This document shows positions 26,141 through 35,150 of a DNA stretch of 64,000 nucleotides, in pieces (the stretch's first letter is position 1; each line of letters begins with the position of its first letter). Below the pieces are notes generated by a model. The model worked only from the letters and a program-made list of their open reading frames with translations, searched no databases and was not told the origin of the DNA. Source of the stretch: SZUA-229 sp041589455. GTDB taxonomy: Bacteria; Pseudomonadota; Gammaproteobacteria; SZUA-229. Both the position numbers and the translations under genes were made by a program. The DNA lies in contig JBFHVQ010000005.1 of assembly GCA_041589455.1 (NCBI GenBank), positions 1-64,000 on the forward strand. The letters run 5' to 3'.

Positions 26141-27217
26141 TTATGCAATATCAAGCTGGTTTCCCAGTCGACATAATAGTTCATAGGATATGGTTTCCGA
26201 GTGAAGGGCCACTTCATCGACAGCAACCTGAGTACCCCATAACTCCACAGTATCTCCACACTGAGCTTTCACATTCCTGAGGTCTATTGCAATAGAATCC
26301 ATGGAGACTCTGCCCACCAGGTGTGTTTTTTGCTGATTCACCATTACCGGAGTTTTGTCATTGGCATGACGTGGATAGCCATCGCCGTAGCCGATATTAA
26401 CAATACCAACTGGCATATCTTCAGGGCACAGCCAACAACTACCGTATCCAACCGTTTGGCCTTTCTTTAATTTATTAATCGCAATTAACCTGGCCTGAAC
26501 CTGCATCACAGGACGCAAATCCAGCTGTTGAGCACTTACTCCCTGTAAGGGTGAAGCACCATACAACATAATTCCAGGTCTGAGCCAATCCTGGTCGGGA
26601 TATAACTGCGTCACAATCGCAGCCGAATTGGAAACACTGCTCTCTGCTGCATAGCGCTGCTGTAACTGTTTGAAGAATTCTGTCTGTTGCTGGTTAGATA
26701 TATGCCCTGTCACATCGGCATTGGCATAGTGAGTCATCAGGCCAGATGCACGAATACATTTAAGGGCGTTTAAACGTTGCCAGGCGTCTTCCACCTCATC
26801 TGCCTGTACCCCAAGACGCCCCATGCCACTGTTCACCTTAAGCCAGACATCGATACACGAACTACCTTTATATTGCTCCAGTAGTTCTATTTGCCAAAGC
26901 TGGCTGATTGCAGGGCGCAATTCATGCTGAAAACTCTGCTCCAGCTCCTGCTTATTTTGAAAACCCTGAAACACCGTGAGTGGCTTATCAATTCCCGCTG
27001 CCCTCAGGCTAAGTGCCTCCCTGAGCTGTGCAACCGAGAATCCATCTGCTGCTTTCAGCGTTCTGGCAACCTGTATCATGCCGTGGCCATAGGCATTGGC
27101 TTTAATAACGGGCATCACCTTGCTGTGAGGGGCAAAGTCTTTGATACGTGAGAAGTTATGTAACAGTGCAGCCAGGTCTAACGAAACGCTTGCAGCTCGA
27201 ATATCCGACATGGCCAA
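26141..27217 (-). CDS. alr: Alanine racemase
   Basis: A 358-residue PLP enzyme that makes D-alanine for peptidoglycan. The N-terminal barrel carries the catalytic Lys in PVIKANAYGHGM. GSGMGRLG is the substrate-side loop, RPGIMLYGASPL the PLP-associated strand, NIGYGDGYPRH the phosphate region and VGRVSMDSIAIDL the C-terminal domain. The length matches biosynthetic Alr of gammaproteobacteria. No signal peptide is seen, so it is cytosolic. It starts two bases after the dnaB stop, the common dnaB-alr pairing in this group, and is probably transcribed with it. Confidence 0.94.
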   Translation of the reverse strand: MAMSDIRAASVSLDLAALLHNFSRIKDFAPHSKVMPVIKANAYGHGMIQVARTLKAADGFSVAQLREALSLRAAGIDKPLTVFQGFQNKQELEQSFQHELRPAISQLWQIELLEQYKGSSCIDVWLKVNSGMGRLGVQADEVEDAWQRLNALKCIRASGLMTHYANADVTGHISNQQQTEFFKQLQQRYAAESSVSNSAAIVTQLYPDQDWLRPGIMLYGASPLQGVSAQQLDLRPVMQVQARLIAINKLKKGQTVGYGSCWLCPEDMPVGIVNIGYGDGYPRHANDKTPVMVNQQKTHLVGRVSMDSIAIDLRNVKAQCGDTVELWGTQVAVDEVALHSETISYELLCRLGNQLDIA

Positions 27218-27219
27218 GC

Positions 27220-28635
27220 TTATTCAAAACCCTGTGAGGTGTACATTTCAGGGCTAAAATTCTCAAATTTGGTAAATTGCCCCAGGAAGGTCAAGCGTGT
27301 GGTGCCGATAGGGCCGTTACGCTGCTTACCGACAATAATCTCGGCTATTCCTTTATCGGGACTTTCCGAGTTATACACTTCATCTCGATAGATAAAGACA
27401 ATTAAGTCGGCGTCCTGCTCAATAGCGCCCGATTCACGTAAGTCCGACATCACAGGACGCTTGTTCGGCCGCTGTTCCAGACTACGGTTAAGCTGTGATA
27501 AGGCAATTACCGGAACTTCCAGTTCTTTAGCCAGTGCCTTTAAGCTTCGGGATATTTCCGATATTTCATTGGTTCTGTTTTCTGACTTACTACTGCTCTG
27601 CATCAACTGAAGATAGTCAATCACGATCAGCCCAAGACCATGCTCTCGTTTCAGGCGACGCGCACGGGCACGCAGGTCAGTCGGCGAAAGTGCCGGTGTA
27701 TCATCCACGAAAATTTTAGCTTCCGAAAGTAACGAAACAGCAGACGTGATACGTGGCCAGTCTTCGTCATTCAGCTGACCGGTTCGTAATCGATGCTGAT
27801 CAATACGCCCCATAGAGGAGATCATACGCATGGCCAGTGACTCGGCTGGCATTTCCATACTGAAAACAGCCACGGGAACACCCTGTGCAATCGCTGCATT
27901 TTCAGCCATATTCATCGAGAAGGTCGTTTTGCCCATCGATGGACGCCCTGCAACAATGACCAGATCACCCTTCTGCAGACCACTGGTCTGCTCATCAAAG
28001 TCTTTAAACCCTGTGGTCACCCCGGTGATATTGCCGTCTTGCTCAAACAGATAATCAATCTGCTCAACCGTTTTGGTCAACAGTTCCTTAATTCCCTTGA
28101 AGCCATTACCGGTTCGACTACCCTGCTCTGCAATGGTAAATACCCGGCGTTCCGCATCATCCAGCAATGCCTTACTGTCCTTACCTTCCGGGTTATAAGC
28201 GCTAGAGGCAATATCAGTGCCCACATCAATCAGCTGACGCAGCACAGAACGTTCACGCACGATATCAGCATAGGCACCAACATTCGCCGCACTGGGGGTA
28301 TCTTTGGCAAGTTGACCCAAATAGGACAGACCGCCGGCTTCTTCCAGCTCATGAGTCTTGGAAAGCTCATCAGACAAGGTCACTACATCAAAGGGTTTAT
28401 CCGAGGCTTCGAGTTGTGCAATACTTCGAAAAATCAGCTTGTGATCATGACGGTAAAAGTCATGCTCAGTCACACGGTCTGCAATCTGTTCCCAGGCACG
28501 TTTATCGAGCATTAAGCCACCCAGTACCGCCTGCTCCGCTTCAATAGAGTGAGGCGGCACCTTAAGCCTGCTGGTTAGATCGGTTTCATTGACCTGATAG
28601 CTGTCATTAACGGGATAAGTAAGGGAATCTGCCAT
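27220..28635 (-). CDS. dnaB: Replicative DNA helicase
   Basis: A 471-residue hexameric 5'-3' helicase. The N-terminal primase-interacting domain begins LKVPPHSIEAEQAVLGGLML. The RecA-like domain carries Walker A GRPSMGKTTF, Walker B IVIDYLQLM, the arginine finger/QLNRSLEQR motif and RESGAIEQDADLIVFIYRD. No intein or insertion interrupts it. It lies in the order rpsF-rpsR-rplI-dnaB-alr, but a terminator (28816-28845) separates it from rplI, so dnaB probably also has its own promoter. Confidence 0.96.
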   Translation of the reverse strand: MADSLTYPVNDSYQVNETDLTSRLKVPPHSIEAEQAVLGGLMLDKRAWEQIADRVTEHDFYRHDHKLIFRSIAQLEASDKPFDVVTLSDELSKTHELEEAGGLSYLGQLAKDTPSAANVGAYADIVRERSVLRQLIDVGTDIASSAYNPEGKDSKALLDDAERRVFTIAEQGSRTGNGFKGIKELLTKTVEQIDYLFEQDGNITGVTTGFKDFDEQTSGLQKGDLVIVAGRPSMGKTTFSMNMAENAAIAQGVPVAVFSMEMPAESLAMRMISSMGRIDQHRLRTGQLNDEDWPRITSAVSLLSEAKIFVDDTPALSPTDLRARARRLKREHGLGLIVIDYLQLMQSSSKSENRTNEISEISRSLKALAKELEVPVIALSQLNRSLEQRPNKRPVMSDLRESGAIEQDADLIVFIYRDEVYNSESPDKGIAEIIVGKQRNGPIGTTRLTFLGQFTKFENFSPEMYTSQGFE

Positions 28636-28815
28636 GGGTTTTAACTGATTATTTCTTTAAGCTTCTGGGCAACCAGTTTGCCTTTTCGAGAAGCGGACTG
28701 CAATACACTGCTTAAGGTTTTTTTGTATTTAGGTATAACGCTTTTATCTAATACGCTAGATAATTATACCTGCCATACCGTATTCGATCACTGGCCTTTG
28801 ATGTGGCCCCATAAA

Positions 28816-28845
28816 AAAACCCCAAACCTCACGGCATGGGGTTTT
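28816..28845. terminator. Intrinsic terminator after rplI
   Basis: Arms AAAACCCC (28816-28823) and GGGGTTTT (28838-28845), loop of 14 nt. On the minus strand it ends the ribosomal protein operon, 70 bp after the rplI stop. Confidence 0.8.
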
Positions 28846-28915
28846 ATTAGTCACTTACTTACAATTGATATGAACAACGGTATGTCTGTGACTTGCAGCC
28901 TGAGTGGCTAAAGAC

Positions 28916-29365
28916 TTACTCTTCACCAACAACCGTTAGCTTAACAGTTGCATCAACATCTGTGTGCAAGTGCAGGTCAATTTCGTACTCACCTGCCAGG
29001 CGAATAGGACCAGTAGGCAGACGTACTTCTTTCTTTTCTACCTCAACACCTGCTGCAGTGATTGCATCCGCAATATCTGCATTACCAACTGAGCCAAACA
29101 GCTTGCCTTCAGTACCTGACTTAGCAGTGATAGTTACAGCCATCTCATCCAGCTGTGCTTTACGTGCTTCAGCTGTTGACAGGCTTTCAGCCTCTTTCGC
29201 TTCGTATTCAGCACGACGCGCTTCCAGCTCTTTGATGTTATCTTCGCTGGCAACTTTCGCTTTGCCAAATGGTAACAGGAAATTACGAGCATAGCCCGCT
29301 TTCACATTTACCACATCACCCAGTTTACCCAGGCGATCAACTTTTTCTAATAAAATGACATTCAT
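28916..29365 (-). CDS. rplI: 50S ribosomal protein L9
   Basis: A 149-residue protein. MNVILLEKVDRLGKLGDVVNVKAGYARNFLLP (first 20 residues quoted here as NVILLEKVDRLGKLGDVV) is the L9 N-terminal rRNA-binding domain. A long connecting helix and the C-terminal domain (GKLFGSVGNADIADAI) follow. Two ATGs are adjacent (29368 and 29365). The second is preferred because it matches other L9 proteins and sits seven bases from GAGGA. It is the last gene of the rpsF-rpsR-rplI operon. Confidence 0.95.
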   Translation of the reverse strand: MNVILLEKVDRLGKLGDVVNVKAGYARNFLLPFGKAKVASEDNIKELEARRAEYEAKEAESLSTAEARKAQLDEMAVTITAKSGTEGKLFGSVGNADIADAITAAGVEVEKKEVRLPTGPIRLAGEYEIDLHLHTDVDATVKLTVVGEE

Positions 29366-29395
29366 CATTAAATCCTCAATCTATGACCCGAGCAA

Positions 29396-29617
29396 TTAGT
29401 GCTGATCAGTGTATGGCAGCAGGGCAAGGTAACGTGCACGTTTAACTGCAGTAGTTACCTGACGCTGGTATTTAGCTTTAGTACCTGTAATACGTGCAGG
29501 TACAATTTTGCCTGTTTCGCTGATGAAGTTTTTCAGCAGGTTCAGGTCTTTGTAGTCACACTCTGTAATGCCTTCAGCAGTGAAACGACAGAATTTTTTA
29601 CGACGAAAATAGGCCAT
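29396..29617 (-). CDS. rpsR: 30S ribosomal protein S18
   Basis: A 73-residue basic protein with typical S18 sequence (YFRRKKFCRFTAEGI, DYKDLNLLKNFISETGKI, RITGTKAKYQRQV, AVKRARYLALLPY). It pairs with S6 on the 30S platform. It sits between rpsF and rplI; priB, which lies between rpsF and rpsR in enterobacteria, is absent (19-bp gap). Confidence 0.97.
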   Translation of the reverse strand: MAYFRRKKFCRFTAEGITECDYKDLNLLKNFISETGKIVPARITGTKAKYQRQVTTAVKRARYLALLPYTDQH

Positions 29618-29636
29618 TGCTTTATCCTCTCAATAG

Positions 29637-30047
29637 TTATTCAGCAGCTGCTTCAGCTTCAGAAGTTGTTTCTTCAGTTTCTTCAGCCTCTTCTGCTTTT
29701 TCAGTACGAGCTTCAGACTTCTTGTTATCTTCTTCTTTCAGTAAAGGAGAAGGCTCAGTAACCGGGCCTTTCATCTTGATAACCAGATTACGCAGTACTG
29801 CATCGTTGAAACGGAATACAGACTCAAGCTCAGCCAGTTCTTCACTACCACACTCAACGTTCATCAGAACGTAATGTGCTTTATGGATTTTATTGATGGA
29901 GTAAGCCATTTGACGACGGCCCCAGTCTTCCAGGCGGTGAATTTTGCCACCATTAGACTCAATAATGCCTTTATAGCGATCGATCATCGCAGGCACCTGC
30001 TCACTCTGGTCAGGATGAACCAGAAATACAATTTCGTAATGACGCAT
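29637..30047 (-). CDS. rpsF: 30S ribosomal protein S6
   Basis: A 136-residue protein. MRHYEIVFLVHPDQSEQVP, the GRRQMAYSINKIHKAHYVLM core and the RFNDAVLRNLVI segment are standard S6. The C-terminal 35 residues are a strongly acidic Glu/Ala tail (EAEETEETTSEAEAAAE), as is common where S6 is glutamylated by RimK, although no rimK is in the window. AGGGAG lies seven bases before the ATG. It is the first gene of its operon, with a possible S6:S18 leader upstream. Confidence 0.96.
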   Translation of the reverse strand: MRHYEIVFLVHPDQSEQVPAMIDRYKGIIESNGGKIHRLEDWGRRQMAYSINKIHKAHYVLMNVECGSEELAELESVFRFNDAVLRNLVIKMKGPVTEPSPLLKEEDNKKSEARTEKAEEAEETEETTSEAEAAAE

Positions 30048-30057
30048 TATATGCTCC

Positions 30058-30096
30058 CTACGGTTAATGCCCTCTGCATGGCGATGCCATCAGTAG
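30058..30096 (-). ncRNA. Candidate S6:S18-binding leader in the rpsF 5' UTR
   Basis: On the minus strand CTAC (30096-30093) pairs with GTAG (30061-30058) and encloses a small hairpin ATGGC-ATC-GCCAT (30090-30078). A CCG lies directly before the closing GTAG, next to the ribosome binding site. A CCG-containing bulge beside the rpsF start is the known hallmark of the S6:S18 feedback motif. The match is from memory, not from a covariance model. Confidence 0.4.
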
Positions 30097-30341
30097 AACA
30101 AGGAGTTAATAGAACTGAGATAAATTCTCAGGGCCGCGAATTATATCTATATAACGACTTAAATTCAAGCACACCATTCCTGCGACCTGTTACTTAACAG
30201 GCCCGCCCAGCCCCCATAGCAACTTATTGATTTAAATAAAATTATCACCTTAATTGAGGGCTATTAATCAGCCGTAACGATCGTGCACGATAAATACCCA
30301 ATCAAGCCTGTCAACTGAGTACAGTTTCGGAATTAAGAGCA

Positions 30342-31634
30342 CTAAGCCTTGAGTTGATCAGGGTGAAAATCTTTTAGCCAGTTAATAAAAGCGTCCTGAG
30401 GCATCGGTTTTGCCAGGTAATAGCCCTGCATGACATCACAATCTAGCTGTTTCAGCGCTTCTAGTGTACCTATATCTTCAACACCTTCGGCAACCACATC
30501 GATATCAAAGCCATGAGCCATTTCAATAACCGTTTTTACGATATGTTGATCCATGGAGTTCTCAAGCATATGCCGTACAAAGGATTGATCAATTTTCAGT
30601 TCATTAGCTGGAATATATTTAAAATATGCCATTGACGAATAGCCTGTACCAAAATCATCGATTGAAATATTGACACCTAATGATCTGAGTTCATCCAGGG
30701 TCATGAAGCTGGTACTCATATCCTGCATTAATGCACTTTCTGTTATCTCAAGGGTTAAACGCCCTTCCGCTGTACCCCATATATTCAATGCACTTCTTAC
30801 AGAGTCAACCAGGTTTGGGTCCGGCAGTACCCTGGCCGACAGGTTAACTGCGACTTTAAGGGGCTCTGATGTTTCCGGCCAATCATTGATCAAGCGTAAT
30901 GCTGCATTAATCGTCCACCAGGTGATTTTATGAATATGACCACTCTGTTCTGCAATAGGTATAAAAAGATCCGGGCGGATGAATCCCTGCTGTGGATGAT
31001 TCCAGCGAATCAGCGCCTCTGCACCAAATAACGCTCCTGTTTGCAAGTTAACCTGGGGCTGAAAATACATTTCAAACTCATCGCGCTCATGAGCATCACT
31101 CAACTGGGATTCAATATCCCAGGAATCAATATCACTACTCTCATCCTTAGCTGTATAAATCGAGAAAGGCTCAACACTTTTTCGCGCATGCATTAAAGCT
31201 TTTTCGGCACATTGAATAAGCCGGGTTAATTCCTGAGCATGATCCGGAAAAATGGCGACTCCCATATTAGCAGTGATTTTCTGCTGCCTTTCGCCCATAT
31301 CAAACGGCACACCTAAGGCCCGAGAGATCTTATTTGCTGCCAGAGTCGCATGACCCACATTGAGGATTTCAGGCAGCATCAGAATAAATTCAGAGTTCCC
31401 CATACGTGCAATATAATCCTGGTCTCGCGTAAGCTCCTGAAGTCGGCTGGAAAAATTTTCCAGTAGCTCATCACCTACCTGATAACCATAAGCCAGATTA
31501 ATTTGCCGAAAGTGATTAATATTGACAAGAATCACTGCAAATTTTTTGTCTCGACGCAGATGATCTTCCATATAGTGCTCAAGATCGGTAAACAAAGCAT
31601 CCCTGTCAGCCACATATGTATGAGCAGCACTCAT
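30342..31634 (-). CDS. GGDEF-EAL protein, probable c-di-GMP phosphodiesterase
   Basis: A 430-residue soluble protein without membrane spans. The N-terminal GGDEF domain (residues about 5-165) has the signature changed to GNSEF (RMGNSEFIL), so it is unlikely to be a cyclase. The EAL domain (about 185-425) keeps the catalytic set: EALIRW, NLSARVL, EITESALMQ, DDFGTGYSS, a Lys in ELKIDQSF, EGVED and MQGYYLAKPMP. It should therefore cleave c-di-GMP to pGpG. It begins 9 bp after the stop of an HD-GYP gene on the same strand, so two c-di-GMP-degrading type proteins share a transcript. Confidence 0.88.
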   Translation of the reverse strand: MSAAHTYVADRDALFTDLEHYMEDHLRRDKKFAVILVNINHFRQINLAYGYQVGDELLENFSSRLQELTRDQDYIARMGNSEFILMLPEILNVGHATLAANKISRALGVPFDMGERQQKITANMGVAIFPDHAQELTRLIQCAEKALMHARKSVEPFSIYTAKDESSDIDSWDIESQLSDAHERDEFEMYFQPQVNLQTGALFGAEALIRWNHPQQGFIRPDLFIPIAEQSGHIHKITWWTINAALRLINDWPETSEPLKVAVNLSARVLPDPNLVDSVRSALNIWGTAEGRLTLEITESALMQDMSTSFMTLDELRSLGVNISIDDFGTGYSSMAYFKYIPANELKIDQSFVRHMLENSMDQHIVKTVIEMAHGFDIDVVAEGVEDIGTLEALKQLDCDVMQGYYLAKPMPQDAFINWLKDFHPDQLKA

Positions 31635-31643
31635 CGAAACGCC

Positions 31644-32879
31644 TTATAAATAGAATTGTTCAGGGTCAATACCATACAGGCCTGGCTCAACACTGCGCAC
31701 AATATCAAGTGGCTGGCCTTCTTCATCATTGACGGTAGTGTATAGATCAATTGTATCGAATGATGGCAATGGATGCTTAGTAGCATCCAGTAGCAACATG
31801 ATTTTTGGCCTCAAACGCCAAACTCTATGCTGCGCAACGATAACACCCACCTTGCCGTTACTCAGCTCAACAATGGTACCCACTGGATAAATACCAACGA
31901 CCTGAATAAACTGTTCAATCAACTCTGCCTGAAAATCAATATCACGCCATTCATAGAGCTTCTTCACGGCATCATGAGGTGATATTGGTGTCGCAAAAGG
32001 CCGCTCTGAGATAATCGCATCATAGCAATCGATAAGACCTGCAATCTTTCCAAAAATAGGAATCATATTGCCACTCAAGCCTCTAGGATAACCACTGCCA
32101 TTATGCCGTTCATGATGAGTTGCTACCATCTCGACAACACTTTCATCAATACCATTAATTGATCTGACGATATCCACACTGTACTGAACATGCTGTTTAA
32201 CCAGCTTAAACTCATACTGATTATAGCGTTCCGCATTATTGATTAATTTATCGGGCAAACGAGTTTTACCTACATCTAATAGCAAGCCACCAATGGCAAG
32301 TGACTGCAGATCCTTTTTAGGCAACCCCAGGTGCCGCCCAAAAGCAACAGCCCATACTGAGCTGCTCACCGAATGGTTATAGATATAATTATCTTTATAT
32401 TTCATCCGGGTCAGCCAGGAAAATGCATCCGGATTTCGAATGATACTGTCAACCATTGGTGTAATGGCTTTTTTAAGGGTAGGCAGGTCTAATTTCTGAT
32501 TCCTGGAGATATCATGCAAGATACTTTCTGCTGTATCAGACAGGCGTGCATGAGTCTCACGCGCATCGACCATTTCACTTTCAAAATCCTTTTTATCCTT
32601 ATAAATACGAGGTTTAACCTTAGTCAGAAATTCCTTTTCTTCTTCAGAGGTTCTTTTCTTTTTCTCAAATTCAGGGGACTCAGGCTCCTGAACCTGACTT
32701 AGCTCCACATCCACATAAACATATTGGCAGTATTTGAGCAACTCGTCTATGTCATCTTGTGTTTTTAGCTCAAACCCCTGTATCAGATAGGGTGTTTCCA
32801 GCCAGGGTCGATCAAGTCGTGAGACATACATCCCCTTCTCCAGATCCGCAACTCTGACTTTAACTTCCTTTAAAGACAT
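31644..32879 (-). CDS. DUF3391/HD-GYP-domain protein with a changed HD motif
   Basis: A 411-residue cytosolic protein. The N-terminal 90 residues (VRVADLEKGMYVSRLDRPW, YVDVELSQ) are the DUF3391 domain common in front of HD-GYP. The HD-GYP part has YNHSVSSSV, then GGLLLDVGKTRLP where LHDIGK is usual, then KQHVQYSVDIV and HHERHNGSGYPRG. The GYP signature and second-sphere His are kept, but the His of the HD dyad is Leu. This may weaken metal binding or turn it into a c-di-GMP sensor. It is followed at 9 bp by the EAL gene. Confidence 0.85.
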   Translation of the reverse strand: MSLKEVKVRVADLEKGMYVSRLDRPWLETPYLIQGFELKTQDDIDELLKYCQYVYVDVELSQVQEPESPEFEKKKRTSEEEKEFLTKVKPRIYKDKKDFESEMVDARETHARLSDTAESILHDISRNQKLDLPTLKKAITPMVDSIIRNPDAFSWLTRMKYKDNYIYNHSVSSSVWAVAFGRHLGLPKKDLQSLAIGGLLLDVGKTRLPDKLINNAERYNQYEFKLVKQHVQYSVDIVRSINGIDESVVEMVATHHERHNGSGYPRGLSGNMIPIFGKIAGLIDCYDAIISERPFATPISPHDAVKKLYEWRDIDFQAELIEQFIQVVGIYPVGTIVELSNGKVGVIVAQHRVWRLRPKIMLLLDATKHPLPSFDTIDLYTTVNDEEGQPLDIVRSVEPGLYGIDPEQFYL

Positions 32880-33060
32880 ACAATAAATACCCGATAATTA
32901 TTCGGCTAGATCACATCACAAACCCAGTCCAGCCATAATGCAGTTTTTGATTATTAATAAACTATAGCAATAAATTCGCTATATACACTCAAACATCACC
33001 AATCTCTGGTGTTATAAGGCCCAGCTAAGTGAGGTTTTTTAATAATTCTCAATGCTTAAC

Positions 33061-34446
33061 TCAGGCACGACGCCAACTCGTTTCGCCTCCCTTATCTTCA
33101 AGCTCTATACCTTTGTCTTTCAACTCATCACGAATCTGATCTGCACGCGCCCAGTTTTTATCGGCTTTAGCCTGCGCTCGCTCCTGTATTAGTGCCTCAA
33201 TAGCACTATCATCTAGTCCCTCGGCCTTACCACCGCTTTTAAGATAAATATCTGGATCTTCCTGCAACAACCCAAGCACACTGCCCAACTGTTTCAGACA
33301 AGCCGCCAAGGACATCGCCTTAGTTGAATCTGTCGATTTGATTTTGTTTAACTGATTGGCCAGATCAAACAACACGGCAATCGCTTCTGCGGTATTGAAA
33401 TCTTCATTCATTGCTACCTCAAAGCGTTGCAGATATTCATCACAATCTTCATCGATAGCACCAGGCTCAACTCCACGCAGTGAATTATACAGACGACTTA
33501 ATGCTGCCCCTGCACTATCAAGCATCTGATCCGAATAGTTCAATGGGCTTCTATAGTGACTGGCAAGAATAAAATACCTTACATCCTCAGCGCGATAGCG
33601 CTCCAGTATTTCCCTAACCGTGAAGAAATTACCTAGTGACTTGGACATTTTCTCATCATCAATCCGCACAAAACCATTATGCATCCACAGGTTAACGAAC
33701 TTTTCACCCGTAGCGGCTTCAGATTGAGCTATTTCGTTTTCATGATGCGGGAATTGCAAATCCTGCCCACCACCATGAATATCGAAGGTGTTACCAAGAC
33801 AGCAGGTGGACATTGCTGAACACTCAATATGCCAGCCTGGCCGCCCATTTCCCCAGGGTGACTCCCAGTAAGGTTCATCCGGTTTGGCGGCTTTCCATAA
33901 TACGAAATCCAGTGGGTCATCTTTAAACTCATCCACCGCAATTCGTTCACCTGCACGCAAATCTTCAGTTTTTTTACCAGAAAGCTGACCGTAGCCTTCA
34001 AATTTGCTTACGTCATAGTAAACATCACCGTTATCTGCCGCATAGGCATACCCCTTTTCCTGCAGCACCTTGATCATATCGATAATATCACCCATTGATG
34101 ATGTAGCCCGTGGCTCCTCATCCGGTGGCAGCACCCCTAGAGCCTCGGCATCTTCATGCATTGCCTTAATAAATCGCTCAGTTAACTGATTAATCGACTC
34201 ACCATTTTCGTTGGCGCGCTGGATAATTTTGTCATCCACATCAGTAACGTTGCGAACATAGGTGACATCATAGCCCTGAGACTTCAAATATCTCGTTACC
34301 ATATCAAACACCACCAGAACACGGGCATGCCCCAGATGACAAAGGTCATATACGGTCATTCCACAGACGTACATACGCACCTTACCTGGCTCTATGGGCT
34401 TAAATTCTTCTTTCTGGTTGGTGTAACTGTTATAAATTTTCAACAT
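33061..34446 (-). CDS. cysS: Cysteinyl-tRNA synthetase
   Basis: A 461-residue class I synthetase that charges tRNA-Cys. The N-terminal MYVCGMTVYDLCHLGHARV contains the first Zn Cys and the HLGH (HIGH) motif. WHIECSAMS and the HHENEIAQSEA segment complete the Zn site. KMSKSLGN is the KMSKS loop. The C-terminal helical and anticodon-binding parts are complete (ADQIRDELKDKGIELED). The length is the same as the E. coli enzyme. It is a lone gene here. Confidence 0.96.
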   Translation of the reverse strand: MLKIYNSYTNQKEEFKPIEPGKVRMYVCGMTVYDLCHLGHARVLVVFDMVTRYLKSQGYDVTYVRNVTDVDDKIIQRANENGESINQLTERFIKAMHEDAEALGVLPPDEEPRATSSMGDIIDMIKVLQEKGYAYAADNGDVYYDVSKFEGYGQLSGKKTEDLRAGERIAVDEFKDDPLDFVLWKAAKPDEPYWESPWGNGRPGWHIECSAMSTCCLGNTFDIHGGGQDLQFPHHENEIAQSEAATGEKFVNLWMHNGFVRIDDEKMSKSLGNFFTVREILERYRAEDVRYFILASHYRSPLNYSDQMLDSAGAALSRLYNSLRGVEPGAIDEDCDEYLQRFEVAMNEDFNTAEAIAVLFDLANQLNKIKSTDSTKAMSLAACLKQLGSVLGLLQEDPDIYLKSGGKAEGLDDSAIEALIQERAQAKADKNWARADQIRDELKDKGIELEDKGGETSWRRA

Positions 34447-35150
34447 AGGTTTCTGGCTTAAAATAAATTAAGGGCTCTTAAGATTAATATACATAAGTGG
34501 ATAATTATACAATGTATTTTACCATGGCACCTATTTTAAGTTTAACCTCACTATGCCAGCAGTTTGGTTCTCTCAATGAGCGGCTTACATCCAAGATAAA
34601 CTGTGAGTTCAAGCTGATATTCCTAAAACAATATATTTGCTTATATTAAAGACATGTCTGAAGCTAAAGCTATTCCTCTCTGCTGCAGCCACACTACACG
34701 AAGAAATAAACATTTCTGATAAATTACCCTGCAAACGATAAGCCAGTACACTTAAACTCAGTAAATCTGATAAAAAAAACATATAATATTTAAATACATA
34801 ACAATCATTATTGACGAAAGGCAACAAAATCTCCTCAATATCAAAATCAACTCTAGATCTTTATCAAAAATAGAAATCAGCACACTTAACATCTAAATAT
34901 TGCACTGAGAAAACAAATTGTATCCAGAACATTGATCAAAAACTTCCCGTCATAAGCCAATTTAATCATATACAGTCATTATCAATTATAAAAACTGCCT
35001 TGACTTAATTTCCATATTGTTATCTCTAACAATTATGCATAAATTAACTAGATCCACATCAATAAATGAACAAATCACACATAGCATCTTTCTATTACAT
35101 ATTTAAATTTATCTATACTTCAAAGAGTAACTATATTCTGGAGAAAACGA
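34447..35150. other. AT-rich intergenic region between cysS and the PPK2 gene
   Basis: About 700 bases with only short random open frames. It must hold the divergent promoters of cysS and the PPK2 gene. I looked for a Pho box: CCGTCAT and CAGTCAT words occur near 34950-34982 but not at the 11-bp spacing required. Nothing else is recognised. Confidence 0.45.

Noticed and set aside
34609..34827. 72-codon minus-strand frame upstream of cysS
   Set aside because: No supporting start signal or similarity, and it lies in the probable promoter region.
34940..34990. Pho-box-like words CCGTCAT and CAGTCAT upstream of PPK2
   Set aside because: The spacing is not 11 bp and the flanks do not fit a PhoB site.
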